Shown: positions 1 through 9,790 of the stretch, one piece after another
How positions within the stretch are numbered: the first letter of the stretch is position 1
Layout of the letters: each line of letters starts with the position of its first letter
Assembly (NCBI GenBank): GCA_027604005.1
Contig: JADGJT010000037.1
Coordinates: 3,571 to 67,570 of the forward strand
Source: Dinochytrium kinnereticum
Taxonomy: Eukaryota > Chytridiomycota > Chytridiomycetes > Chytridiales > Chytridiaceae
DNA: 64,000 nt
Direction: 5' to 3'
Translations under genes and position numbers: made by a program
Notes under the pieces: model-generated
Databases searched by the model: none
Told to the model about the DNA's origin: nothing
The model's input: the letters and a program-made list of their open reading frames with translations, nothing else

Positions 1-1155
1 GGCCGTTGGGGGTGGGCCGCCCCGGTTTTCTGGGGCGGGTAATTTTGTTTGTTTCTATCTGGGGGGGTGTGGGGGGCCTTGGTGGGGTTGTTCCGGAGGA
101 GGTTTGGGTTGCGAAGCCGAAGAAGGGGTTGGGTTTTTCGAACTCGGATTTGAAGTCGTTGAAGAGGGTTTGGAGGGTTGGTTGGAGGTGGGTTTTTGCC
201 TCGGTCGCGATCTGGGGAGAGGGAGGGGAGGGGTGTTAGGTGAAGGAAGATGTTTGAGGGGATCATGGAGGAAGACAGCTTCCTTTTTTTTTTTTTTTTT
301 TTTTTGCTCTTTCGCGACTGTGATCACTCACCTTTTCAAAGATGGGGCCGAGGTTGGAGCTCTCAAACTCCTTCTTCAGCTCTTCAAGAAGAGGCTCAAG
401 GTTCTCTGCAAACTTTTCAAACGAATTCGAAGGATCCTCTTGTTTCTTCTCAGCCTCTGGCTCCGGCAGCGTTGACTTGGATGACCCTTCACCATTGTCT
501 TTCGAAGATTCAGTTGCTGCAGCAGGTTTCTTCCCCTTCTGATCATCAGAGTAAGAAGGTAACTCCTCAGTCTTGACCTCCTTCTCCACCTCACCAGCCG
601 TCACGCTCTCACCCAATAGACCGTAAGGCCTCACCTCCCCCTCGACGACGGAACCACCAAAGGTGACGGCGGCCAAATCCTCCTTCTTATCACCGTCACG
701 CGTCTCAACAGCAGCAGCAGCAGTAGCAGACTCGAGAGCCCCAGAGACAGACGAAGGAGGGGAAGGTTTCTCCCCAACCAGAACAAATGACGCTGAATCA
801 CCTAAAGTTGTGACGTCGAACCGGATGGAAGTGCGAGCGGCCGAGCGAACCTGATGGATCAGGTCGATGAGCTCCCCGTCCGTGTCCAGGGAGATGCGGT
901 CCCCGTCGCTGTCGGTGTAGGTGACGGAGAGGTTGGTTCCTGTGGGGATGTTGTGGAGGCGGCGAATCTACAAAGATCAAGCGATTAAGGTGTTAAATGT
1001 CATTTTCTTCCAGACGACGCAACAAAAAGGGAGGAGTGGATGATCCTTACAGTCGCCTCAAAAACGGTCCAGGTGGTCGTTTCATTAACGGTCAGGGTTC
1101 TGAGCACACCCGAGAAGGCGATCTTTGCGGTTACAGCGCCAGTTGGTGAGGACAT
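1..1155 (-). CDS. PB1-domain protein, 3' end outside window
   Basis: The start ATG is at 1155. Exons read as 1051-1155, 332-967 and 1-211 (running off the left edge), with consensus GT-AG introns; one of them contains the long T tract near 284-305. The N-terminus forms a PB1 domain: a beta-grasp start (AKIAFSGVLRTLTV) and an acidic OPCA-type segment (YTDSDGDRISLDTDGELIDL) reassembled across the first intron. After it come acidic, Ser/Glu/Lys-rich linkers and amphipathic Leu/Phe segments such as FEKFAENLEPLLEELKKEF. PB1 domains mediate head-to-tail protein pairing in autophagy receptors (p62/NBR1), kinases and polarity scaffolds. With the C-terminus missing I cannot choose among these. Intergenic DNA of about 480 bp separates it from the divergent AN1 gene. 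Confidence 0.75.
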
Positions 1156-1632
1156 TTGTGTTGGAAGCGCGAAGGGTGAAGAAGAAGTGTGAGAGGAGAG
1201 AGAGGTGGGTTGGGGATGCAGGGTATTTATAAGGCGATTTGGAGCGGGTGATGACGCGTCCCCATGCTGATAGCCGCATGCAAGTATCACGTTGCGGAAC
1301 TCACTGGAAGGATACGTACGTACGCGTCCCCTCCGTTCTCAACTCCACGAAATCACAGGCGACGAATAATGGGAGGTGTGGCACACTGCTTGCGAGATTT
1401 TGCCACGTAAAGGAAGAAATACGCGTCCCTCCCTTTGTAATCCTGACAAATACATCCCCACCACCCCACACACGCATGGTGTTGGAAAGGAGCAACCTCC
1501 CGAACGTGATAAAAAGCCTGGGTTGGTCTCGCGAGCGAACAGCTCCTTGATCAGCCTGCTCCTCACGACCAACACCGTCCCAATAACCCCCAAACCCATC
1601 TCACCCCTCACCACCAAAAGATATAAACAAAG
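1156..1632. promoter_or_regulatory. divergent intergenic region, PB1 gene / AN1 gene
   Basis: This stretch lies between two genes transcribed away from each other, so it should hold both promoters. I see C/T-rich tracts just upstream of the AN1 start and no further gene. No specific transcription-factor site is claimed. Confidence 0.4.
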
Positions 1633-2211
1633 ATGGTCGAATTCCATGACCTCGGCGAACACTGCAGCAAGGAAGACTGCAGGCAAATCGACTACCTCCC
1701 CTTCAAGTGTCGTCTCTGCAACCACTCCTACTGCTCATCCCACCGAAGTTTCGACTTTCACACCAACTGCCCGGGCCTGAAAAGCAACCAAGCCGTCTCG
1801 TGCCCTCTGTGTAGCAACCCCGTCAACGGCACCTCCTCCTCCCTATCCTCCCCAGATTCCATCAACAGACTCGTCGAGGCTCATATTGCAGCTGGTTGCC
1901 CCTCCCCTGAGGTGGAGAGACGGGGTCGAGTCAGGTCAAAGAAGGCGAGGTGTGGGATGAAGACGTGCCGATCGGAACCCTCCTCATTGTCGTTTTGTTG
2001 CAGTGAGTGTTTGACGTCGTTTTGCGTGAAGCATCGACATCCTGATGATCATCGGTGTGCGAGGAAGGTGGAGGGGGGTGGGGATGATGGTGGGAGGTTG
2101 AAGGGTGCGCCGAGTACGTTGAGATCGGGGATGTCGTTGGCGGGGTCTGCTGCTCTTGCTCGGTTTGGACAGAAGATGCAGGGGAAGTCAAATGTTCAGG
2201 TTGAGGGATGA
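1633..2211 (+). CDS. AN1-type zinc finger protein, ZFAND2/Cuz1-like
   Basis: A single-exon gene of 192 residues. Two AN1 fingers can be traced. The first spans about residues 9-48 with the Cys/His pattern C-x4-C ... CRLC ... YCSSH ... H-x-C. The second spans about residues 107-143 (ARCGMKTC ... CCSEC ... FCVKH ... HRC). Tandem AN1 fingers at the N-terminus are the ZFAND2/Cuz1 arrangement; these proteins associate with the proteasome and Cdc48/p97 under proteotoxic or arsenite stress. The C-terminus is a low-complexity Gly/Lys/Ser tail, and I see no ubiquitin-interacting motif or CaaX box, so it is closer to a simple Cuz1-like form. The start ATG follows a pyrimidine-rich leader and gives the complete first finger. 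Confidence 0.85.
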   Translation: MVEFHDLGEHCSKEDCRQIDYLPFKCRLCNHSYCSSHRSFDFHTNCPGLKSNQAVSCPLCSNPVNGTSSSLSSPDSINRLVEAHIAAGCPSPEVERRGRVRSKKARCGMKTCRSEPSSLSFCCSECLTSFCVKHRHPDDHRCARKVEGGGDDGGRLKGAPSTLRSGMSLAGSAALARFGQKMQGKSNVQVEG

Positions 2212-2612
2212 TGATGGTGGTTGCTTTCTGGCATCGATGTTGAACATGGTTTAGATGACTTTTTGATGTTTTGCCTTTCACTTTTCATTGACAGCCGTTT
2301 TGGTTGGTCTCTTTAACTTATGCCCTTCTCTGTTCTTGTTTATACACACACATTGTTTCTTTATTCTCAATCCCTGGTTCTTCTAGTTCTTCATTCCTGT
2401 ATCCCTTGATATGTACTTGCTCCGCTCCTGAATAAAAGCATAATCCAGACCTAACGTAAATGACAGCATTTGATACTATCCAGTCACCAAACTGGGTCCT
2501 GTGCCAGGTTCCCTTCCAGTTGGTGTCCTGGCCCCATTCCAATGCTCATCAATGACTTGAGCATGTCAGCAAAAAAGGTCCCAAAAAAGAGAGTTTCGGA
2601 CTCAACACCAAA
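2212..2612. other. intergenic region before WRAP73
   Basis: About 400 bp between two plus-strand genes. It holds the 3' UTR of the AN1 gene, with T-rich tracts, and the WRAP73 promoter. No additional gene is supported; open frames here are short and lack similarity to anything I recognise. Confidence 0.4.
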
Positions 2613-4968
2613 ATGGACTTCAGCGAGCTCTACAAGCAATCCTCCTTCATCTGCCGCTTCTCCCCCGACGCCCGCTACCTCGCCACAGCCGTCGACCATC
2701 GTCTTGTCATCCGAGATGCCGAATCCCTGGCCATTCGACACCTCTTTAACTGCAGCGACACCCTGTCGGATATCGCATGGTCGCCGGACTCGGAGCTCAT
2801 TCTTTGCTGTTCTTTTAAGAAGGGTGTTTCGCAGGTGTGGAGTTTGAGGGATCCGGAGTGGACGGCGACTATTGAGGAGGGGGCGGCGGGGTTGACGGCT
2901 GTTAGGTGGGCGCCGGATGGTAGACATGTTTTGACGTTCTCGGATTTTCAGGTTGGAGAAGATGTTGTCTGGTGCTCTGTGCCTCCTTTTTTTTTGTTTG
3001 TTGGATTCGAGATGTTTTTTCATGAGGGGTTTTTCTTGTTTTTCTTGTTTGGTTTTTTTGTTGATGCCAGGGGAAGGTCCTTAGGTAGTTAAATTGATTC
3101 TCTCAACCTCTTAGCTTCGGATAACCATCTGGTCATTATGTACAAAGGAAGCATCCTACATACAATATCCAAAATACAGCAACAAGGGTAGGTGAATTCA
3201 AGGTGTTAGAATGAAATCTTTTTCCGAATCAACTCTCGTCTGTTATGCTCATCTCCATGTGCGTTCTTTCACATGTAGGGTATAGCTTTCGAAAAGACGG
3301 AAGATATTTTGTGCTATCGGAAAGACGAGAATCAAGAGATACCCTTAGTGTCTACGACTGCGAGGACTGGACCCTTTTGAAGGTTGATTTGAGATTTTTT
3401 GTCTTTCTTTGTTCCCTCATCACTCTTTCTTTGCTTCTAGCACTTCCCTGTCGACACTGTGGATCTTGAGAATGTGGCTTGGTCGCCGGATGGAAGGTAC
3501 ATTGCTGTTTGGGATACAATGCTAGAGGTGAGACTCCGCATAAAATAAAGGCGTGAAGGATGAATTGATGTACTAATATTGTTTTTCTGTAAAATAGTAT
3601 AAGGTGTTGATATACTTTCCGGACGGGCGGTTGATCAAGAGTTTCTCTGCTTATGATCACGGACTCGGTGTTAAGACAGCTTGTTGGTCTCCGTCATCCC
3701 AATTTCTGGCAATTGGAAGCTACGACGAAAAGGTGGTTACATAATACTCTATTAAGTTACTCACATCTTTTCACATTCAATCACATCTCAAAGGTCCGGC
3801 TTCTTAATCACTATACATGGACAACTCTGATCGACTTCTCGCATCCCTCTAACCTTCCGTTCCCTGATATCGTAAGTTCAATATAGCGCTTCCTTATCAG
3901 ATAGGAAATCCTAACATTGGGTGCCTCTTTGCAGCCCATATTCAAAGAGACCAATATTCGCGAAGTACGTGACCTTACGATGGCCAAAAAGTGGGCTCAG
4001 ATTGCCGACCAGCGGCCAAAAATTGCATGTAAGCTGGTCTTGAGTTTAGGCGTGGAACAGTGGTTTCTAATTTGAGTGCGTTTGATTTTTTTTTTTTTTT
4101 TTGCAGATGAGGAGATGCGACCGCCTGTCACGATTATGTCTATGAAGGCTGATGCGGAGAAGGCTAACCCCAAAAAGGGTGTTGGAATCTGTGACTTTAG
4201 CTGCGACGGACGGTTTTTGGTTACTCGAAATGGTGGGATATTTTTTCTTCTTCTTCAACTCCACACTCGTCTGTCGTATTCATAATTTTTATTTCCAATG
4301 ATGTGGGGTAAAAAGATAACATGCCCAACACTCTCTGGATATGGGACCTCGTAAATCTGTGCCAGGTGGCTCTGATTCAACAACTCCAACCCATAAAACA
4401 AGTCAAGTGGAATCCGGTGAAACCGAACATTTTAGTCTACACAAACGGAGGATCCCACGTCTATGTTTGGGGAGGCCCTGGTCTCGGTTGTGAAGCGATC
4501 GAGGTACCCACCATCGACTTTGTTGTGTCGCAATTACAATGGAGCCCAGATGGAAGGTCCGTCCTGCTGATGGACCGGGAAAAGTTCTGTCTGTCATTTT
4601 TGCTGCATGATGAAGACGAGGAGCCACCTGCTCAAAACAGTCCTGAGCCAGCGAGCCCCGTGATCACCCAAAATGAGGATAAGGCTTCGTCCAGGAGGTT
4701 GGGGAAGGCTGGTCGTGTTCAGGTTGATGCTGCAATGGATAGAGACGAGGAGGCAGAGTCTTTTGTAGGCTCCCCCCCATCTCGCATGTTTGGAGGGACA
4801 CGCGGTGAAGGTGATGTGAGGGCAAGAGGAGCAGCAGCTGTGGGGGAAGATGGTGGGGAGGATGAAGAGAGGGAGAGGTCCCGCATTGGGGGGTTGTTGG
4901 GGGCTAGGATGCCAGGGCGTCGTTTGGGGGACGGAGGGAAGAATGTTCAGTTTCGATTGGACGCGTGA
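2613..4968 (+). CDS. WRAP73: WD-repeat protein WRAP73 (WDR8)
   Basis: Nine exons: 2613-2951, 3115-3187, 3279-3382, 3441-3527, 3598-3732, 3794-3871, 3935-4028, 4107-4232 and 4316-4968. They add up in frame to 562 residues. The protein tracks the WRAP73 family from end to end: it opens [19 protein letters not shown], then has the repeats with [10 protein letters not shown], the AERRE-like [31 protein letters not shown], and the late block [16 protein letters not shown]73 is a WD40 protein of centrosomes and spindle-pole bodies that works with a SSX2IP/Msd1-type partner in microtubule anchoring. A Glu/Arg/Gly-rich tail of roughly 115 residues follows the last WD repeat and is not part of the family core. 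The family assignment is secure; centrosomal function is inferred from the family. Confidence 0.92.
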
Positions 4969-7900
4969 TGCGTTGGACGGTGGAAAGTCCTGCACATGTT
5001 CAAACACGTCCTAATGTGGCTTCTGTTGTTTCCATTGGAGCTGAGTGGAAAGTGGATAGGTATTCTATCTAACGAAGCTGCAAGTTGTCTCAGTGTGTGG
5101 ATAATTTATTGGGGTTGGGTGGTCGGAGTTTAAGCAAAATGAATGACAACACTTTCCGCCGTCACCAGTGTCGACCTCACTGCGATTCGACGGCGAGAAC
5201 TGTACAGAACAAACAGCTGCTGAAAATTCAGAAAGATGATTAGAAAGATGCATTTGAAAAAACTGAAAGGAGGGGATAATAATATGATTTGGAGAAATAG
5301 AAGGAATCGTAGATATCATCCCGCACACCTTTTCCTTTGAAGTCACAGGAGAGCTGGCGTTCGCAGGAAACATCAAGAAGATGACGTCGTCGGCAGCCAT
5401 CCACGAGTCATCATTGTTCATTCTTGCATCCTATTTTAATGCAAAGCAGGGAACGGAATTTGGATGGCGCCTTTTTGGAGGGAGGGATCGCGCACTGGAG
5501 ACCAGATTTGGAGGAGAAGAATGGGAACAGCGAGTCGGATGGCTTGAGCAGTGAGGATGCGTACTAGAGACATGCTCTGTGGTTATTGCGTGCGTCGATC
5601 CACATGAGTTCTTTCTTGGATTCATGGAATGGTTGGTCTTTTTGATAACAATGTGAGGCTCTGGCCCCAAATGTGAAGGATTTTACATGTATTATCCGCG
5701 TTGGCAACGCGAATGAGTCTGAAACCCCTATATCAGCTCAACAAGCAGCAGTAGTTCATAAAGGGAGATATTCAGCGTAATGGTGGATGGAATAAGATCG
5801 ATCCAAAACACAACTCAAAACGACGGCATCAACAAAGCAATCGACATCTCAGTAGGGAAAGATGGGAGGGCTAAAATTGAGGGATCCGACCATATTGGTG
5901 CCCTGCCCATCTAATGTCATAGATCCGCTCACACCCTCTTCTAACCATTTAGCCCTATAATCCGCACTTACGCCATCACGTTTGGTACTTTCCATCCGAC
6001 CTTTAGTGGAAACAAGGAACGGCCCATCAAACGCTGGGGAGAGGTCTGGCATGGTGGAAGGGGATAACCTGTATGTGTCGTGCCGAGGCCATCATTGTCG
6101 GATATGGCGACAACCCCAAGGCTCAACTAAAACATCCCGGACTATGACGCACATATTCCTCTGGGCAGGCTTACGCACTTACTCGCTTTGGCCTGGCAAA
6201 TGAGGAGGGGAACCACACGAGTGGGAACGAAAAGAAGGAGCGGAAGGAGGAAGGAAGACTGTCGCGAGATAGCTAAGAGGAGGCACGTGAGAGAAGAGGG
6301 CTGGAGTAGGAGGCTGGAAGAAAGATAGTTTATTGGAATCGGGGGACGGCGTGCTGCTGGGTGGAAAAGTTGTACCAGGGGGATTAGAGGTGGAGATAAA
6401 AGAAGAGCCGGGAGACTCTAGCTGTTGAGTCCCCGTCCCTCCAACTCTTGTTGTGCTCAGGTGAATTAAAAGGAGCTGTTGAGTCCCCGTCCCGCTCACT
6501 CCCATGCTCAGTTCTTTTACAAAGACTACACTGGGGAAGACGACACATTATTATTAACAAAGCAGTTTTGATTTGGGTCAATACTCCTTTATTTTTTGAC
6601 CAGAATTAAGAATAAATACCGTCAGTAGTGCTCTTGCTATGGCTAAAAATAATAATAAGGCTATTCCCAATAATCCATTCGGCTTCTTCCAGCCCTCCAA
6701 ATTCAAGAATGGTAAAATTTCACAGAATTCGTCGAGGAACCAATGTGAGAGCTGGCCAGCCAACTGGCCAGCGCCTCTTTGCATTTGTCTGTTAAACCTA
6801 GCCTTGCCAAGCCCAAAACCCAGCTGCAATCCATTACCTTGGCAGTATCATGCCCATGGGAACGCTCCTCCTCCTCCGACTTTTTCCCCGTCATTGGCCC
6901 ATGCTGATGGTGACGGACGCGGCGTTACTGACGTACCTAGCCCAACGAGGTAGCCCAAATTTACAGTGAGCTCCACGAAGGAGCCGGATTCTGGTGGCGA
7001 TTACACCCACGGCGCCGACAGCGGAGGCGCAGAGTGGATGCTCTGGTATCCACCATTCGTGTTAACTCCACTTATTCAGTTAAGGCTATTTTCGCCACAA
7101 CTGCTGTGGCGTCCTCTCGTCGTAGGTGCAGAGCAAAGGCGTAGAAAGGCAGTCTGTAACTTTTGTAAATTCCTTTTCGAAGCCTTAGCATCCAGCATAG
7201 ATACTTTTGTTTTGAGCCAGGCATTCCTATGGCCCGTTTGTGGCTTGAATCATATAGGTTAATTAGAGTATATCGGTCTCATATCGGTCTTTCTAGAATG
7301 CGAATTGGCTGTCAAGGAAGGTGGTGTTTGCTATGTGAAGAAAAAGTTGTCTGCAATTTTGAGGAAAGCATCGAGATACAACGCCACGACGCGCCAAAAA
7401 GCTATAATTCTTTTGAGCAATGGCTTGCGTCTTTCCATTTGCGAATCCATTGCTGATAGAAGAGCTTGCTCATTTTGGCTTGCCATGATACAAACATGGT
7501 AAGGGTACGATCAGATATCAAGGGCCTTGAACCTTTTTCCGAGCCCAAATTCAATGGATTTGGAAATAATGACTGGGGAGTAAGGTGGGGCTGTGCATGA
7601 TTGAGAATTCCCAGGTCGGGTATAGGACAGCCTTCCTTGCCTTTATCAACAGAGTAAGTAAATACTCCAAAGCATTAGTATGTCAGGCAAGTGGCGGAGG
7701 CCACAAGAATGAATGCCCCAAGGCCTATCTCGTTAGAAGGAGCAAATGAGATTGCCTGCAGAGAATGCAGACCAGATAGCTGTCGACCATGTAGCTACGT
7801 AATAATAAACTTACCCAAGACATGGATTGGACAGATGGATGCATAGGGCAGTCCGGCCGCAACCCATTGATTGCTGCATCTTGCTCAAACGAGGGGTTTG

Positions 7901-8119
7901 GAGATCCACGCGCCGGCTACAGCGTTTGATGGGATGGCTGATCCCATTTCCCTCCACTGGCCGGGGTTGTGCTGATTCGTTTCCGCAACGGCTGACCGTT
8001 GGTGAGAGCAGTGCGTTTGAGGGCATCTGTGTCTGGACGCGTTTCAGCAGCCGTCCGGAATCACGGGTGATGGGAATCCAACCAACCAAACTGCAGCCAG
8101 GTGCAGGGTCCCTTCCTCA
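4969..8119. other. gene-poor region without recognisable genes
   Basis: More than 3 kb without a gene I can defend. Short minus-strand open stretches occur at 5140-5421 (starting MNNDDSWMAADDVIFLMFP), about 5434-5571 (starting MSLVRILTAQAIRLAVP) and 5849-6052; they could be small genes, but none matches a family I know. From 6.6 to 8 kb the plus strand holds stop-broken open segments with occasional cysteine- and basic-rich patches, which could be decayed coding or transposon DNA. No terminal repeats, reverse transcriptase or transposase catalytic motifs are visible. The stretch is less pyrimidine-biased than the usual intergenic DNA of this window. Confidence 0.4.
6420..6493. repeat. direct repeat, 20-bp core, two copies
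   Basis: The 20-bp sequence AGCTGTTGAGTCCCCGTCCC occurs exactly at 6420-6439 and again at 6474-6493, a 54-bp period. Each copy is followed within about 25 bp by TGCTCAG. This is a short tandem duplication in the gene-poor region; no gene overlaps it. Confidence 0.85.
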
Positions 8120-9790
8120 GTGTCGCACAGCCTGGAAATGCCTGTACAGACAACTGCAAAATTTGCCCCTCCCTTTTCAAGCAGGAATCGAAACGTTCCC
8201 ACGCTTCTCCACTTTTCCACCTCATCCTTTCCATCCCGCAGACGAGCAGCTCCTGGCGAGTCCGTCTTCACCCATCCCGTCACCCGTCATCCCCGTCATC
8301 CCCGTCATCCTCGCCACTGCACGCAGGCTGGTTCCTACGCACAGTCCACTCGCTACCGCATCGACGATACCTTGCCACATCACAATATGACTTCATCCTC
8401 AATCATGCTCGTCGACACCGTAAACAGCCACATGGCGTTCAGCAACAGCTTGCACAGGGGAACCTCATCCTCATGCCACTCCTCAGCCTCATCTCCATCG
8501 TCATCTCCCTCCCCATCGCTCTGCAGTCTGACCGACGCCGCTGCCGCTGCTGCCGTACGCCTGGTGCGTCCGGCGGTCCCCCTCCCTGGTAGGAAGAAGC
8601 GTCTGTCCCGATCCGCCCAGCCCCAGAAGCCTTTGTCTCCCGAAGCCGTTCGTCAGAAGAATAGAGATGCCCAGAGGGCCCACAGAGACCGTGTGTCGAG
8701 GAAGATTGCTGACCTGGAGTCCGAGGTCACTCGCCTCCGAGTCCATGTGAAGGAGCTTGAGGAGGAGAATGGGAACTTGAAGGAGGAGCTTTTCTCCTCC
8801 CGATTCATAAGAGGTTCCGCTGGCGGCCTCTCTCACCCTGGCTCCGCTTCAGTTATCAAATTGGATGGCGTGGAATCCTCCGTTGACATAAAGCCTTCGC
8901 CAGACGTCGAGTCAATTACCCCTGCTCAGTCTAGACGTCCCTCAGGCTCGCCAAGTGTTGCCACTGGTGGAAACACACACACCGGCGTCGGATGCAGCTG
9001 GTCTCACCCTCCGACGGCCCCGCCGGCACTTTCTCAACTCGACATTACTTCATCGCAACAGCAGCAGGCTGCCGTTGCCCCGCCATCGCTTGCAGATGCC
9101 ATGCGTCGTCCATCGCATGCTGAACTCTCGCTTGGATTCTCCGTGCTGCAGCAACCGTCCATTGTCTCTCCATTCCCTCAGTCCATTGTGCGTCGCCTGT
9201 CAGGTGGTGAGCAGCACCAGCAAACAAAGGGTTTCCCGGCCGGCCCGGCCCCGTTCCACGTTCTCTCGCATCAGTACCCCTCTCCGCCAACCCCCACTTC
9301 CCTTGCCGCCTGTTCCCCTATTCTCGCGTCCCCAGCGTCCGCCACAGCCACCTCATCGTCGTCTCCGCTCTCTCCCTTCTGCATGACCAACCTATCTCCT
9401 GTTTCGACTCTGGTGTCGACCTCTCCCATGGTTACCATGTCCCCGGTGGACGGTTTCCATCACCAAGCATACACTCAGAGCCAGCAAACCCTCATGTCCT
9501 CTGCTGGCATGTTTGGAAGGCCCCATGGTGCTCCTGTTAGTTCCCCGCTGGTCGGGCACCAACAGAACCCCCACTACTCGAACGTGCAGTCATTTCCCGG
9601 TGATTCCCTTTTGAGGAGAGGCACGGAACAGCTTCGTGTGTCTATGTCGCCTGCATCATCGGTTATGACTTCGCCTGCCCTTCCGATAGATGGATCACTG
9701 ACTGTGATGACGCCATCTACCTCTTGCGCGTCTTCGCTTTTAGGGGCTGTGGATTACGTGGCGAATGACTGGAGAGTACCATCCATATAG
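8120..9790 (+). CDS. bZIP transcription factor, YAP/PAP1-like basic region
   Basis: The reading frame is open from ATG 8120. I favour the in-frame ATG at 8387 (467 residues), because the stretch before it is repetitive leader sequence with CCCCGTCAT repeats. The basic region (KNRDAQRAHRDR) runs directly into a leucine zipper with four heptads (ADLESEVTRL, RVHVKEL, EEENGNL, KEEL). The N-x-x-A-Q spacing is that of fungal YAP/PAP1 factors, which bind TTAC-type half sites and control oxidative and other stress responses. Unusually, the position normally held by Phe in the YAP signature is His. The rest is low-complexity Ser/Pro/Gln/His-rich sequence, typical of an activation region. I see no cysteine-rich redox domain at the C-terminus, so a redox-sensor role is not supported. 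Confidence 0.85.
   Translation: MSHSLEMPVQTTAKFAPPFSSRNRNVPTLLHFSTSSFPSRRRAAPGESVFTHPVTRHPRHPRHPRHCTQAGSYAQSTRYRIDDTLPHHNMTSSSIMLVDTVNSHMAFSNSLHRGTSSSCHSSASSPSSSPSPSLCSLTDAAAAAAVRLVRPAVPLPGRKKRLSRSAQPQKPLSPEAVRQKNRDAQRAHRDRVSRKIADLESEVTRLRVHVKELEEENGNLKEELFSSRFIRGSAGGLSHPGSASVIKLDGVESSVDIKPSPDVESITPAQSRRPSGSPSVATGGNTHTGVGCSWSHPPTAPPALSQLDITSSQQQQAAVAPPSLADAMRRPSHAELSLGFSVLQQPSIVSPFPQSIVRRLSGGEQHQQTKGFPAGPAPFHVLSHQYPSPPTPTSLAACSPILASPASATATSSSSPLSPFCMTNLSPVSTLVSTSPMVTMSPVDGFHHQAYTQSQQTLMSSAGMFGRPHGAPVSSPLVGHQQNPHYSNVQSFPGDSLLRRGTEQLRVSMSPASSVMTSPALPIDGSLTVMTPSTSCASSLLGAVDYVANDWRVPSI
8272..8315 (+). repeat. tandem CCCCGTCAT repeat in bZIP leader
   Basis: Four near-perfect copies of a 9-bp unit (cccgtcatc) lie just upstream of the favoured bZIP start codon. 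If translation begins at 8120 they would encode a Val-Ile-Pro repeat; otherwise they sit in the 5' leader. Confidence 0.7.

Noticed and set aside
7220..7520. Basic helix-like text (ATTRQKAIILLSNGL) that could suggest a transposase DNA-binding domain
   Set aside because: Too short, no catalytic residues, no terminal repeats found; similarity to a helix-turn-helix may be chance.
7660..7790. Cysteine/histidine pattern resembling a CCHC zinc knuckle of a retroelement
   Set aside because: Spacing is not C-x2-C-x4-H-x4-C and stops follow shortly; no gag or pol domain nearby.
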